Shown: positions 54,598 through 64,000 of the stretch, one piece after another
Layout of the letters: each line of letters opens with the position of its first letter
Position numbering within the stretch: position 1 is the stretch's first letter
Source of the DNA: Pseudomonadota bacterium
GTDB taxonomy: Bacteria > Pseudomonadota > Gammaproteobacteria > Xanthomonadales > Rhodanobacteraceae
Reading direction: 5' to 3'
Length of the DNA stretch: 64,000 nucleotides
NCBI GenBank assembly: GCA_021827205.1
Contig: JAKAWV010000003.1
Coordinates: 1 to 64,000, forward strand
The notes under the pieces: generated by a model
Databases searched by the model: none
What the model saw: the letters and a program-made list of their open reading frames with translations, nothing else
What the model was told of the DNA's origin: nothing
Position numbers and translations under genes: made by a program

Positions 54598-55020
54598 CAC
54601 TGCGATCGGCATCAAGGTTGCTGCTGCACGCGCGGTCTCGTTTGCATCCATCCGCAACACGTCGCTCGGCTGGTGGCGGGTGGCACTGGATCGAACACCA
54701 TGTGGTTTGGCAAAGCCATGCGAGGGTGAGTCGGCGGCGCTGCTGGGCGGTTATCGATTGATGCGCAACGACGAGGTATCGCCGGAAGCGATCCGGGAAG
54801 GTGGCTTGGGGTGTGTTGCGCGGCAGGCACGATCTCACCCTGGCGTGCTGCTGGCGGTAGAAGGCACCACCAGCGTGAGCTATGCGCATGCGCTGGCGGC
54901 TGACTTGGGGGCCACGGGAAGTCGGCGCGAGGCTAAACATCGAAGGTTATCTGGTGTGCATTCCGGGAGACTCGGACAAGCATCTGGACGTCAAGCTCGC
55001 GGGCCAAAACCCGCATGGAT
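54598..55020 (+). pseudogene. IS4-family transposase relic
   Basis: The frame around 54750-54930 reads YRLMRNDEVSPEAIREGG and LLAVEGTTSVSYAHALAADL, matching the N-terminal third of IS50/IS4-type transposases (the 'RLLRND' and 'DTTSLSY' region with the first catalytic Asp; here the Asp is Gly: VEGTTS). Upstream, HPSATRRSAGGGW in another frame looks like the preceding block, so at least one frameshift has occurred, and the C-terminal two thirds are gone. It is dead. No complete ends or target duplication were identified. Confidence 0.6.
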
Positions 55021-55200
55021 GACCCACTTCAACTGCGTGCCAACCGGCTTCCAGTGAACCGGAATGCTGGCCTCACATGTTCCAGAATCTCCAAGTGTGA
55101 AGCACTACACTAGCGCGTAGCGCCAAGCATCCGATCCATGTCCATGGCGGAGATGCCAAGGCCGAGTCCGAGCGTTTCACTGCCCGATGGACATCCTGCC

Positions 55201-57921
55201 ATGACGGAAGAAAACCGCCCGGAGCCCGACGCGCTGCAGCAACAAGTCGAACAGGAGGCATTGCGGGAAAAGAGGGGCAAGCTCAAGATTTTTTTTGGCG
55301 CTTCCCCCGGTGTCGGTAAGACCTACGCGATGCTGACGGCGGCGCACCGGTTGCGCGAACAAGCGGTGGACGTGGCCTGCGGCGTCGTCGAGACACATGG
55401 TCGCGATGAGACCGCCAAACTGCTGGTAGGGCTCGAGTGCCTGCCGCAGTCCCAAATCGGCAGTGGCGAGCGGACCATTCGCGAGTTCGACCTCGCGGGG
55501 GCTCTGCAGCGGCGGCCAAACTTCCTCCTTGTCGACGAACTCGCCCACAGCAATGCTCCTGGCAGCCGGCATCCGAAGCGCTGGCAGGACGTTGAGGAAC
55601 TGCTAGCGGCCGGGATCAATGTCTATACCACTCTCAACGTCCAGCACCTGGACAGCGTGAGCCACATCGTCGCCAGCATCACCGGGGTGAAGGTCCGCGA
55701 AACGGTACCCGATCGCTTGTTCAACATGGCCGACGACGTGGTTCTGGTCGATCTGCCGGCGGACGAACTGTTGCAGCGACTGAAGGAGGGCAAAGTCTAT
55801 TTGCCGGCGCAGGCGGCGCGCGCGATTCACAATTTCTTTCGCAAGGGCAATCTGCTGGCGCTGCGCCAGCTCGCCCTGCGCCTGACCGCCGAGCGTGTCG
55901 ACAGCCAGATGCGCAGTTACCGCAGCACCGAGGTCGGCGGTGCCGTCTGGGGTGCCTCGGAGGCGCTTCTGGTGTGCATCGGCCCCGACAATGGGCAGGG
56001 GCTGGTGCGCGCAGCGGCGCGTCTGGCCGAGGCGCTCCACGCCCGCTGGTATGTGGTCTATGTCGAGACGCCGACGCTGGCCAAGCTTGCCGAAAGCAGG
56101 CGCTCCAGCATATTGAAAGTCTTGCAGTTCGCTCGTGACCTCGGCGCGCATACCGCAGTGTTGTCGGGACCGGAGCCCGCCGCTGTCGTGCATGAATACG
56201 CGCGCACGCACAACCTCAATCGCGTCCTGCTCGGACGCCGCCAGCCACGCCCCTGGTGGCGGGACATCAGGCACGTCTCGCTGGCCCGTACGTTGGACCG
56301 TGTCGCGCCCGATATCGATCTCATCCTGATCGCGCCGAATGCGCAGAGCGAAGCTCCATTGCCGCATGGCGGGGTATCGGTGGCCGAGCGCTCACCGCTG
56401 GCGTGGCGCAAATACCTATGGGCGCTCGCAATATGCGCCGCTGTGACGGTTCTGGCGAGCCCATTGCGGATTTATTTCGATCTGTCCAACATCGTCATGT
56501 TTTTCCTGCTCGGCGTGGTGCTTGTCGCGCTGCGGCTGGGGAGAGGTCCGGCAGCGTTGGCGGCGGTCGCCAGCGTTCTGGCGTTCGACTTCTTCTACGT
56601 TCCACCCCGCTTTTCGTTCGCCATCAGCGACGTGCAATACCTATTCACCTTCAGCGTCATGCTCGGCGTCGGTTTAGTGATTGGACACCTCACGGCGAAT
56701 CTTCGCTACCAGTTGAAAGTGGCCAGCCAACGCGAGCGCCGCACCCACGATCTGTATTCGCTCTCGCGCGACATCTCCAGCGCGTTGACCGCTGAGAAGG
56801 TGGTCGAAATCGGCTTGCGGTACATCAGGAACAGCTTTCGCGCGAGTGCCGAGCTGTTACTGTTATCTGCGGACGAAAAGCTCTATCCGGTGAAGGGCGG
56901 CGGAAATTCAGTCGCGCAGTACGACATCGACGTCGCGCGCTGGTGTCTCGACCATGGCGAAGCCGCTGGGATCGGTACTGACACGTTGCCTGCGTTGCCT
57001 TTGCTGTATCTGCCGTTGAAGGCGCCGATGCGCACGCGCGGCGTGCTGGTGCTGGCACCGGGCAATCCGCGTCTGGTGTTGATTCCGGAGCAGCGCCGGC
57101 TGCTCGACACTTTTACGACGCAGATCGCAATCGCGCTGGAGCGCCAACATTTCGTCGCCGTGGCGCAGGACACGCTGCTGGCGATGGAGGCCGAGCGCTT
57201 GCGCAATTCAGTTCTGTCCGCGCTGTCACACGATTTGCGCACACCGCTGACGGCATTGATCGGCGACGCGGAGTTGCTCAAACTGCAAATCGGCAAGGAG
57301 TCCACTGCGTGGAGCAAACAATCGTCGGCGATCGCGCAGCAGGCGCGGCGCATTGCCAGGATGGTTGATGACATGCTCGAGATGGCGCGCCTGCAGTCGG
57401 GCAGGGTCAACTTGCGCAAGGACTGGCAATCGATCGAGGAATTGGTGGGCAGCGCACTACGCGCGGTCGATCAGGAACAACTCGCCCAGCATCCGCTCGA
57501 CATCGACGTGCCTGCCGACTTGCCCCTGGTGCAGGCCGACGCCGGGTTGCTCGAACGCGTTTTCATCAATTTGATCGACAACGCGCTGAAATACACCGTG
57601 CCGGGCACCCGCTTGGGGGTGAGTGCCCGCGTTGCCGAAAAAACCATGCGGATTTCGGTGTGGGACGCAGGCCCCGGCATGCCAGCTGGGCGCGAGGAGA
57701 TGCTGTTCGATAAATTTGCGCGGGGCAATGCCGAATCAACCATCCCGGGAGTCGGTCTCGGCCTGGCGATCTGCCGGGCCATCGTCGAAGCCCATGGTGG
57801 CTCGATACGCGCGGGCAACAGACCGCAGGGTGGAGCGGTTTTCACATTCGAGTTACCGCTTCATCCAGTGCCCCTGTTCAGTCCGGAAATCGATGACGAT
57901 GCGCCTCATGGAGAACCGTAG
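55201..57921 (+). CDS. kdpD: Osmosensitive K+ channel sensor histidine kinase
   Basis: Membrane sensor kinase of about 906 residues controlling kdp expression. The N-terminal KdpD domain has Walker A GASPGVGKTYAM (Lys40) and Walker B LLVDELAHSNAPGS, then a Usp-like domain (ALLVCIGPDNGQGLVRAAAR), four membrane helices (about 405-510), a GAF domain, the HisKA box SALSHDLRTPLTAL with phospho-accepting His677, and HATPase motifs (FINLIDNALKY, GPGMPAG, GVGLGLAICRAIV). The ATG at 55201 matches the family start; one at 55138 would add 21 residues. It is followed by the response regulator with a 29-bp overlap. Confidence 0.95.
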   Translation: MTEENRPEPDALQQQVEQEALREKRGKLKIFFGASPGVGKTYAMLTAAHRLREQAVDVACGVVETHGRDETAKLLVGLECLPQSQIGSGERTIREFDLAGALQRRPNFLLVDELAHSNAPGSRHPKRWQDVEELLAAGINVYTTLNVQHLDSVSHIVASITGVKVRETVPDRLFNMADDVVLVDLPADELLQRLKEGKVYLPAQAARAIHNFFRKGNLLALRQLALRLTAERVDSQMRSYRSTEVGGAVWGASEALLVCIGPDNGQGLVRAAARLAEALHARWYVVYVETPTLAKLAESRRSSILKVLQFARDLGAHTAVLSGPEPAAVVHEYARTHNLNRVLLGRRQPRPWWRDIRHVSLARTLDRVAPDIDLILIAPNAQSEAPLPHGGVSVAERSPLAWRKYLWALAICAAVTVLASPLRIYFDLSNIVMFFLLGVVLVALRLGRGPAALAAVASVLAFDFFYVPPRFSFAISDVQYLFTFSVMLGVGLVIGHLTANLRYQLKVASQRERRTHDLYSLSRDISSALTAEKVVEIGLRYIRNSFRASAELLLLSADEKLYPVKGGGNSVAQYDIDVARWCLDHGEAAGIGTDTLPALPLLYLPLKAPMRTRGVLVLAPGNPRLVLIPEQRRLLDTFTTQIAIALERQHFVAVAQDTLLAMEAERLRNSVLSALSHDLRTPLTALIGDAELLKLQIGKESTAWSKQSSAIAQQARRIARMVDDMLEMARLQSGRVNLRKDWQSIEELVGSALRAVDQEQLAQHPLDIDVPADLPLVQADAGLLERVFINLIDNALKYTVPGTRLGVSARVAEKTMRISVWDAGPGMPAGREEMLFDKFARGNAESTIPGVGLGLAICRAIVEAHGGSIRAGNRPQGGAVFTFELPLHPVPLFSPEIDDDAPHGEP

Positions 57922-58591
57922 CAATATCCTGATGGTAGAGGACGAGGCTGATATCCGCCGCCTCGTTCGCACCACACTCGAGGCTGAGGGTTACCGCGTC
58001 TTCGAAGCTTCGACGTGCGAGCGCGGCTTGATCGAGGCAGGCACGCGCAAGCCGGATCTGGTCATCCTCGACCTCGGCCTGCCCGATGGGGATGGCATGG
58101 ATTTTCTGCGCGCGTTCCGCAGCTGGAGCAAGGTTGCGGTGATCGTGCTGTCCGCGCGCAGCGATGAACTCGTCAAGGTTGCGGCGCTCGATCTCGGCGC
58201 CGATGATTACCTGAGCAAGCCTTTCGGCGTGGCCGAACTCCTTGCGCGCGTGCGCGTCGCGCTGCGCCGGCACGGCGCGGTGGATACAAGTAGCGTGGTC
58301 CGCTTCGGCACGGTCGCCATCGACATGAACAAGCGTGTTGTCAGCAAGGACGGTGAAGTGGTGCACCTCACGGCGATGGAGTTCCGTTTGTTGTGCGCCG
58401 TGGTGCGCAGCCCCGGCGCCGTGCTCACCCACCGTCAATTGCTGCGCGATGTGTGGGGGCCAAGTGCCGTCGAGAACGGCCATTATGTGCGTGTGTATAT
58501 GGGACGACTGCGCCACAGGTTGGAAGATGACCCGGCACGGCCCCGTCACTTCCTTACGGAGACGGGGCTCGGGTATCGATTCCTGCCTTGA
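57893..58591 (+). CDS. kdpE: KDP operon response regulator
   Basis: OmpR-type regulator of 232 residues: a receiver domain with DLVILDLGLPDGDGMD (phospho-acceptor Asp60) and ADDYLSKPFGVAELLAR, and a winged-helix DNA-binding domain (LTAMEFRLLCAVVRSPGAVL, RHFLTETGLGYRF). It overlaps the kdpD end; alternative ATGs at 57899 and 57908 are close. It is expected to activate the kdpABC genes, which are convergent with it in this window rather than downstream. Confidence 0.95.
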   Translation: MTMRLMENRSNILMVEDEADIRRLVRTTLEAEGYRVFEASTCERGLIEAGTRKPDLVILDLGLPDGDGMDFLRAFRSWSKVAVIVLSARSDELVKVAALDLGADDYLSKPFGVAELLARVRVALRRHGAVDTSSVVRFGTVAIDMNKRVVSKDGEVVHLTAMEFRLLCAVVRSPGAVLTHRQLLRDVWGPSAVENGHYVRVYMGRLRHRLEDDPARPRHFLTETGLGYRFLP

Positions 58592-58893
58592 TGTAAGTCC
58601 GCCACATATCTGCACTGAACGGCATGGAGGGGCGTGGCCGTTGGTCTTGGTGGTGCGACCACGGCGTTGGAATGGTTGCCTGTTGTGTTCTGCGGAGTTG
58701 CCCTGGAGCGGTTTGCAAAACCGCTCCGGCACATGGATGTGCCGCCGCGACGAGCACGCAAGTGCTGGTCGCGACAAAGGTGGTGCGGCTTTGCCGCGCC
58801 CGTTTGCTTGCAAACCGCGGCAGGATGCCCGGTTTTGCAAACTGATCCCTGGTCGGGATTGGTTTCATGTCGCTGCCTGGATGCGCCTATCGT
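58592..58893. other. Convergent intergenic region between kdpE and the porin gene
   Basis: 302 bp with no gene. It contains at least three adjacent stem-loops at 58705-58798, described separately, that could end transcripts from both sides. Confidence 0.5.
58705..58798. terminator. Cluster of three stem-loops at convergent gene ends
   Basis: GGAGCGGTTT/AAACCGCTCC (10 bp, loop GCA; 58705-58727), GGCACA/TGTGCC (58728-58743), and CGCGAC-AGCAC/GTGCT-GTCGCG with one central mismatch (58746-58773), followed by GCGGC-TTT-GCCGC (58786-58798). Arms end to end suggest a bidirectional transcription end or REP-like palindromes. Confidence 0.5.
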
Positions 58894-60042
58894 TCAAAAC
58901 AGGAAACCGGTTTCTATGAGGATCCGGGCCTGGGTGGGATGGTTTCCCTGGCGACCCCAAACAGTGCCCTGGATGTAGTTGGTCGCTTGCACAAAGGAAA
59001 ACTCGGCGCGGACAAAGAAACCATGGTTCTGGTAAGTCGGTGTAAGCGTGATCGACCACGCCTTGCTGCCGGGGCCATACAAGAGATTAACGGCCCCGTT
59101 GTTGGCATTGCCCGTGCTGGCGATATATTCGGCCCGGGTCGCCAAGGAAATGTGGGGACTGAAGCTGTAACTCGCCAGAATGGCCGCGCCTTTGGTCGAC
59201 GTGCCATGCCCTACGCCGATAGCGCGATTAGCGGGCACATAGGTGTACTGGAGATAGGGCTGAATCATCCATGGCCCGGCACTGTAGGTGTAGATCAGGT
59301 TGTACATGTCACTGTTGTTTTGATAGATCGGGGTCGCAAGACTGGAATAATCGGTCTGCCCGGCATTGCCCATACCCACGAAGCTCACGGCATTGGCGGA
59401 GTTGATGGCGTAGGACAGGGAACCGGAGATCCAGTTGAAGCGGTTCGAGTAAAACCCGTCGCTCCATTGTAGTGACGCGCTCAACGGCCCGGCACCGTAA
59501 TCAGCCTGAATGCCGCGCGTGACTGCATTTTCCTGGTTCCACAACAGACCGCGTTCGATGTTCATGTTTTCGAAGGTGAAGGTGTATTCCGCGCCGATCA
59601 GAGTGGGGATTTTGCCAATCAGGACTGAGAAATCATTGCTGGGCGCAATCTTCAGATAGGCTTGCGGCAATGCGCCATAATAATCGCTGGTGGTATTCCC
59701 GGTGGCGAGGAACGGCGTGCCCAAGGCGGGCATGTTGTAGGCACCGGCTTGGAGAAAGAACTGGATCAGTCCATGCGTCTTCTGGATGAAGATCTGACCA
59801 TTGCTGATGTCGGCACGGGTGGATCGATCGCCGGGGATGGGGTGGTCCTGCCAAACGCCCATGCCGCTCATCACGCCGGTGATGTCCAATTCTCCGAGCG
59901 GGCCGGCATTGAACGAAAAAGGCGACGGCGAGGCCAGCGGACCGGTCATGGCCGGCATGGGCAGGGGTGCCGCATGGGCGAGACCGATGCCCAGGGAACC
60001 GCATGCAGCGGCAATGCACGTCGCAAGGATGATTTTGTTCAT
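58894..60042 (-). CDS. Outer-membrane porin-like beta-barrel protein linked to kdp
   Basis: Predicted barrel of 382 residues with a signal peptide (ATCIAAACGSLGIGLAHA). Strands are rich in aromatic girdles (LNWISGSLSYAI-like segments, YLQYTYVPANRAIGVG, FFVRAEFSFVQATNYI) and the protein ends ARILIETGFLF with a terminal Phe. It belongs to the group of outer-membrane beta-barrel proteins often found next to kdpC. It may pass K+ or other ions into the periplasm, or be a co-regulated porin; this is inferred. It lies 164 bp after kdpC on the same strand and ends convergent with kdpE. The start is backed by GGAGAA. Confidence 0.75.
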   Translation of the reverse strand: MNKIILATCIAAACGSLGIGLAHAAPLPMPAMTGPLASPSPFSFNAGPLGELDITGVMSGMGVWQDHPIPGDRSTRADISNGQIFIQKTHGLIQFFLQAGAYNMPALGTPFLATGNTTSDYYGALPQAYLKIAPSNDFSVLIGKIPTLIGAEYTFTFENMNIERGLLWNQENAVTRGIQADYGAGPLSASLQWSDGFYSNRFNWISGSLSYAINSANAVSFVGMGNAGQTDYSSLATPIYQNNSDMYNLIYTYSAGPWMIQPYLQYTYVPANRAIGVGHGTSTKGAAILASYSFSPHISLATRAEYIASTGNANNGAVNLLYGPGSKAWSITLTPTYQNHGFFVRAEFSFVQATNYIQGTVWGRQGNHPTQARILIETGFLF

Positions 60043-60206
60043 CGCAGTTGTTCTCCACGAAAGTACGGGCGCCCACGCCACCTTGCGCGATGGCGTGGCG
60101 TGCGTGTAGCGATCGGGCGGCAGGCTGCCAGGCCAGCGCCGGCCAAGCGATGCCTCTCACGCCGCTGCGTGGTTGGCAGCGTCCGGCGGGAGGTGCAAGC
60201 CCAGCT

Positions 60207-60794
60207 TCAGTCGACGTGCGCCACGTGCAGCTTGTCGAGTGCCAGGTTCAGCGCCAGCACATTGACCCGAGGCTCGCCGAATACGCCGAGCCAGGGCTCG
60301 TGCGCCTCACGGTTGATCAGCGCCTGCACTTGCTGCGGACTCAGGTGCCGGGCATGCGCCACGCGATCGCGTTGATACTCGGCTGCAGCCAAGCTGATGT
60401 CTGGGTCCAAGCCGGAGCCTGAAGCCGTGACCAGACCCACCGGGATTGATGCGGTGTTGCCAGGATCGGCGGCGCGCAGCGCGGCGATGCGCGCCTTCAC
60501 CGCATCGAGCAATGCCGGATTGGTTGGCCCAAGATTGGAGCCTCCGGATGCCAGGCCGTTGTCAGGGTAGGGGGAGGTGGCCGACGGCCTGCTCCAGAAA
60601 TACTGCGGCGCTGAAAACGCCTGCCCGATCAAGGTCGATCCCACCGGTTTGCCGCCCACGGCGATCACCGAGCCGTTGGCGCGCCAGGGAAAGGCGACTT
60701 GTGCCAGTCCAGTAACGATGAGCGGATAGATGAGCCCGGTCAGGACTGTGAAGGCCAGGAAAAGCGTCAGCGCGGGACGAAAAATACGAAACAT
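60207..60794 (-). CDS. kdpC: Potassium-transporting ATPase KdpC subunit
   Basis: Single-span protein of 195 residues that assists K+ binding and ATP use in the KdpFABC complex. An N-terminal membrane helix (LTLFLAFTVLTGLIYPLIVT) precedes a periplasmic domain containing SQYFWSRPSAT-type FWSRPSATSPYPDNGLASGG and the DPDISLAAAEYQRDRVA block. The gene starts 13 bp after kdpB, so they are cotranscribed. Length is normal. Confidence 0.95.
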   Translation of the reverse strand: MFRIFRPALTLFLAFTVLTGLIYPLIVTGLAQVAFPWRANGSVIAVGGKPVGSTLIGQAFSAPQYFWSRPSATSPYPDNGLASGGSNLGPTNPALLDAVKARIAALRAADPGNTASIPVGLVTASGSGLDPDISLAAAEYQRDRVAHARHLSPQQVQALINREAHEPWLGVFGEPRVNVLALNLALDKLHVAHVD

Positions 60795-60807
60795 TGCGGT
60801 CTCCAGG

Positions 60808-62886
60808 TCAAACCAGGTGCAGCCCGTTCAACACGAGGTCAATCGCCTTGATGCCTATAAAGGGCAAGATGATTCCACCCAGGCCATAGACGAGCAGGTT
60901 CTTGCGCAGCAGTACCGCGGCCGGTAGCGCTCTGAATTTCACGCCCTTGAGCGCAAGCGGAATGAGGGCGACGATGATGAGGGCGTTGAAAATCACCGCT
61001 GACAGGATCGCCGACTCAGGCGAACCCAGGTGCATCACATTGAGCGCGGCCAACTGCGGATAAGTGGTCATGAACATCGCCGGGATGATGGCGAAGTACT
61101 TGGCCACATCATTGGCGATGCTGAAGGTAGTCAGCGAACCACGGGTCATCAGCATCTGCTTGCCGACCTCGACCACCTCGATCAGTTTGGTCGGATTGGA
61201 ATCCAGGTCGACCATGTTGCCGGCCTCGCGCGCGGCCTGCGTGCCGCTGTTCATCGCCACCGCGACATCAGCCTGCGCCAGCGCCGGCGCGTCGTTGGTG
61301 CCATCGCCGGTCATCGCGACCAGACGACCCTCGGCCTGGTACTTGCGGATCAGCGCCAACTTGGTTTCCGGCGTGGCCTCGGCCTGGTAATCGTCGACTC
61401 CGGCCTCGGCGGCGATGGCCGCTGCGGTAAGGCTGTTGTCGCCAGTGATCATCACGGTATAGATGCCCATGCTGCGCAACTGGGCGAAGCGTTCCTTGAT
61501 GCCATCCTTGACCACATCCTTGAGCTCGACCACGCCAAGCACGCGCGGGCGGCCCTGCACATTCTCGGCGACCACCAACGGGGTGCTGCCGCGCCGCGCC
61601 ACGGTGTTCACTGCGGCAGTTGTGGCGTCCGACCAGCGCTCACCGCCGGCTTCGATCCAGCGCCGGATGGCATCGGCCGCACCCTTGCGAATGTCATGGC
61701 CGGGCAGATCTACGCCGCTCATGCGCGTCTGCGCCGAAAACGGAATGAACGTGGCGCGCAGGGACTCGAGATCGCGCTCACGCAGGCTGAAGCGCTGTTT
61801 GGCCAGCACGACGATGCTGCGCCCCTCGGGCGTTTCGTCGGCGAGCGAGGCGAGTTGCGCGGCGTCGGCGAGTTCGACCTCGTCGACCCCACTCGCCGGG
61901 ATGAAGGTACTGGCTTGCCGGTTCCCCAGCGTGATGGTGCCGGTTTTATCCAGCAGCAGCACATCGATGTCGCCGGCTGCTTCGACCGCGCGGCCCGAGG
62001 TCGCGACCACATTCGCGCCCAGCATGCGGCTCATGCCGGCGATGCCGATTGCCGACAACAGCGCACCGATCGTCGTCGGGATCAGGCAGACCAGCAGAGC
62101 GACGAGCACCGTGATGGTGACCGGATGTCCGACGCCGGCGGTGTTGACCGCATAGATCGAATACGGCAACAAGGTGACGGTCGCCATGAGCAGGATCGCG
62201 GTGAGGGCGATCAGCAGGATGGTCAGCGCGATTTCATTTGGCGTCTTGCGCCGCTTGGCGCCTTCGACCAGCGCGATCATGCGGTCAAGGAAGGAATCAC
62301 CGGGGTCGGCGGTGCAGCGTACGACGATCCAGTCGGACATCACCGTGGTGCCGCCGGTGACCGAGCAGAAGTCACCACCGGATTCGCGGATCACCGGGGC
62401 CGACTCACCGGTGATGGCGCTCTCATCAACCGTGGCGGCACCTTCGATCACTTCGCCATCGCAAGGAATCACTTCCTTGGCCAGCACCTCAACGACGTCG
62501 CCCTTGCGCAGGTCGTCCGCGTCGATCAGGGTCCAAGGCGAGCCGTAGTGGGGTTCGCGCAGTTTTTTCACCATGACCGCCTTCTTCGCATTGCGCAGGC
62601 TCGCGGCCTGCGCCCTGCTGCGTCCTTCGGCGAGCGCCTCGGCGAAATTGGCGAACAGCACGGTGAACCACAGCCAGACTGTAATCGCGCCGATGAAACC
62701 GGCGCTCGCCTCGCCATGGCCACCCAAGGCCTGCAACCAAAGACCCGTGGTCAACAGGCTGCCGATGTACACCACGAACATCACCGGGTTGCGAAACTGG
62801 ATGCGCGGGTCGAGTTTGCGGAACGTGCTGGTCAGCGCTGGACCCAGCAGGGCACGGTCGAACAGTGGAAGTGCGTGACGTGACAT
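60808..62886 (-). CDS. kdpB: Potassium-transporting ATPase KdpB, ATP-binding subunit
   Basis: P-type ATPase of 692 residues. The phosphorylation site is [13 protein letters not shown], the actuator loop [14 protein letters not shown] (TGES), the nucleotide domain contains [11 protein letters not shown], and [17 protein letters not shown] closes the P-domain. Membrane helices lie near the N-terminus, around 220-275 and at the C-terminus. GGAGG sits five bases before the ATG at 62886. It is 20 bp after kdpA. Confidence 0.97.
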   Translation of the reverse strand: MSRHALPLFDRALLGPALTSTFRKLDPRIQFRNPVMFVVYIGSLLTTGLWLQALGGHGEASAGFIGAITVWLWFTVLFANFAEALAEGRSRAQAASLRNAKKAVMVKKLREPHYGSPWTLIDADDLRKGDVVEVLAKEVIPCDGEVIEGAATVDESAITGESAPVIRESGGDFCSVTGGTTVMSDWIVVRCTADPGDSFLDRMIALVEGAKRRKTPNEIALTILLIALTAILLMATVTLLPYSIYAVNTAGVGHPVTITVLVALLVCLIPTTIGALLSAIGIAGMSRMLGANVVATSGRAVEAAGDIDVLLLDKTGTITLGNRQASTFIPASGVDEVELADAAQLASLADETPEGRSIVVLAKQRFSLRERDLESLRATFIPFSAQTRMSGVDLPGHDIRKGAADAIRRWIEAGGERWSDATTAAVNTVARRGSTPLVVAENVQGRPRVLGVVELKDVVKDGIKERFAQLRSMGIYTVMITGDNSLTAAAIAAEAGVDDYQAEATPETKLALIRKYQAEGRLVAMTGDGTNDAPALAQADVAVAMNSGTQAAREAGNMVDLDSNPTKLIEVVEVGKQMLMTRGSLTTFSIANDVAKYFAIIPAMFMTTYPQLAALNVMHLGSPESAILSAVIFNALIIVALIPLALKGVKFRALPAAVLLRKNLLVYGLGGIILPFIGIKAIDLVLNGLHLV

Positions 62887-62906
62887 AAGTCCTCCGCGTG
62901 GGGCGC

Positions 62907-64000
62907 TCAACGCGCCCCCCACAAGGTCAGGTGTTCGACGATCGGCCCCAAGGCCAGGGCCGGCAGGAAGGTCAACCCGGCGATCAACAACACGGTGCCG
63001 ATCAGAAGACTGACGAACAGCGCGCCGTGGGTTGGCATGGTTCCGCTGGAGACGGCCAGGCGCTTCTTCGACGCCATGGAGCCGGCGATTGCCAGCGCCG
63101 CGACGATGGACACGAAGCGCCCGAACCACATGACCAGTCCCAGCGTCAGGTTGTAGAAGGGGGTGTTCGCCGACAGGCCGGCAAACGCGCTGCCGTTGTT
63201 GTTCGACGCCGAGGTGTAGGCGTAGAGCATTTCAGAAAAGCCGTGCGCCCCCGGATTGGCCAGCCCCGCCAGCCCCGCAGGAACGACCGCGGCAATGGCG
63301 GTTCCCAGCAGCACCAGCAGGGGCGAGATGAGCAGGCCAATGGCCACCATCTTCATCTGGTACGACTCGATCTTCTTGCCGAGATACTCCGGGGTGCGAC
63401 CGATCATCAGGCCGCCGATGAACACCGCCATCAAGGCCACCATTAGCATGCCGTAAAGGCCCGTCCCCACGCCGCCCGGCGCCACTTCGCCCAACTGCAT
63501 CAGCACCATCGGCACCATTCCGCCCAACGGCATGTTCGAGTCGAACATGGAATTCACCGCACCTGTCGAGGTGCCCGTTGCCGCAACCGTGAAAATGGCG
63601 CTTCCGGCAATTCCGAATCGGGTTTCCTTGCCCTCCATATTCCCACCTGATTGCAAGGCAGTAGCTTGCTGTGTGACATGCTGGCGGGTCAGCAAGGGGT
63701 TGCCTTGCTGTTCAAAATGCGCTTCCGCGCCCGCAGCCACCACGAACATCAAGGCCATGGCCGCCAGCAGCGCCCAGCCCTGCCGCGTGTCACCGACCAT
63801 GCGGCCGAAGGTGTAGGTGAGCGCGGCCGAGATCAGCAGTAGTGTGAAGATCTCGAGGTAATTGGTCAGTGCGTTGGGGTTCTCATAGGGATGCGCCGAG
63901 TTGGCGTTGTAGAAACCGCCGCCATTCGTCCCCAGCTCCTTGATCGCCTCCTGCGACGCCACCGGCCCCATCGGCAGGGTTTGCGTTGTTGCTTGCGATG
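62907..64000 (-). CDS. kdpA: Potassium-transporting ATPase KdpA, 5'-partial
   Basis: K+-channel-like subunit of KdpFABC; the window contains the C-terminal ~360 residues and the frame stays open to the edge (reading [15 protein letters not shown]), so the start and any kdpF lie to the right. Conserved are [20 protein letters not shown] (third selectivity filter), [17 protein letters not shown] and [12 protein letters not shown] (fourth), with REG-type helices between. It binds and conducts K+ for the pump. Confidence 0.95.
   Translation of the reverse strand, partial: SQATTQTLPMGPVASQEAIKELGTNGGGFYNANSAHPYENPNALTNYLEIFTLLLISAALTYTFGRMVGDTRQGWALLAAMALMFVVAAGAEAHFEQQGNPLLTRQHVTQQATALQSGGNMEGKETRFGIAGSAIFTVAATGTSTGAVNSMFDSNMPLGGMVPMVLMQLGEVAPGGVGTGLYGMLMVALMAVFIGGLMIGRTPEYLGKKIESYQMKMVAIGLLISPLLVLLGTAIAAVVPAGLAGLANPGAHGFSEMLYAYTSASNNNGSAFAGLSANTPFYNLTLGLVMWFGRFVSIVAALAIAGSMASKKRLAVSSGTMPTHGALFVSLLIGTVLLIAGLTFLPALALGPIVEHLTLWGAR

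Larger units (their letters stand above)
54207..55200. other. Non-coding/decayed region between argS and kdpD (994 bp)
   Basis: Contains the argS promoter side, an AT-rich patch at about 54405-54475, a 13-bp inverted repeat (54534-54568) and the decayed IS4-like transposase (54598-55020). No intact gene was recognised. kdpD could start as early as 55138. Confidence 0.55.

Noticed and set aside
1-64000. tRNA, rRNA and CRISPR features
   Set aside because: Scanned by eye for cloverleaf arms with CCA-type ends, rRNA motifs and spaced repeats; none found. A covariance-model scan would be needed to exclude a tRNA with certainty.

Overview
The window is high-GC DNA from a gammaproteobacterium. Ubiquinone (ubiB, ubiJ), arginine decarboxylase/spermidine synthase, NagP/NagA/LacI/glucokinase and aryl-polyene-type genes, together with several TonB-dependent receptors, point to the Xanthomonadales (a Xanthomonadaceae or Rhodanobacteraceae relative). 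This is inferred from gene content and has not been tested by any search. No rRNA, tRNA or CRISPR array was recognised.

Layout. (1) 1-4967: the end of an aryl-polyene/xanthomonadin-type pigment cluster (acyltransferase, LolA-like carrier, MMPL exporter, hot-dog dehydratase, ketoreductase), with genes overlapping or nearly so. (2) 5095-8381: a lower-GC insert-like stretch (outer-membrane barrel, MscS channel) and a GT9 glycosyltransferase, followed by a decayed copy of the 3' end of the ketoreductase gene at 8529. (3) 8756-17434: housekeeping genes (TonB receptor, mnmG, acyltransferase, arfB, ubiB, ubiJ) and a hairpin-rich intergenic region at 13313-13468. (4) 17577-28840: a genomic island with a dead tyrosine recombinase, a ParE-type toxin/antitoxin pair, an array of RHS/YD-repeat orphan toxin tips with their immunity genes, and a REP-associated (Y1/HUH) transposase. 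(5) 28818-41223: tricorn-like protease, HIBADH-family dehydrogenase, AhpD-like protein, tsaC, speA, divergent speE, AEC permease, a secreted protein and a fosmidomycin-resistance-type MFS transporter. (6) 41233-51741: a chitin/N-acetylglucosamine utilisation locus (nagA, SIS deaminase, LacI regulator, NagP permease, glucokinase, TonB receptor, GH18 chitinase). (7) 51856-54206: SPOR protein and argS. (8) 54534-55020: an IS4-like transposase relic. (9) 55201-64000: the potassium locus, with kdpDE on + convergent with kdpA-kdpB-kdpC and a porin on -.

The most interesting part is the toxin-tip array. Two long reading frames (19621-22389 and 23269-26745) start abruptly inside YD-repeat coding sequence, each just after an in-frame stop. 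They share an almost identical LysM/pre-toxin block and then diverge completely. One ends in a GHSLG lipase followed by an ankyrin lipoprotein. The other ends in a glycine-rich hydrophobic hairpin followed by a membrane protein and a secreted Cys-rich protein. A third lipase tip is reduced to its last ~100 residues but keeps its ankyrin partner, and a fourth tip is reduced to 14 codons. A 73-bp sequence, identical in both copies and belonging to the transposase element, flanks 9.57 kb of this array in direct orientation. I interpret the array as a store of silent effector/immunity cassettes that could be recombined into a full-length RHS gene elsewhere.

The chitin locus reads as a pathway. 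The secreted chitinase releases oligomers, the TonB receptor imports them, NagP carries GlcNAc across the inner membrane, and a kinase, NagA and a SIS-domain deaminase feed glycolysis under a LacI regulator. A perfect 14-bp palindrome in the divergent nagP/glucokinase region is the best operator candidate.
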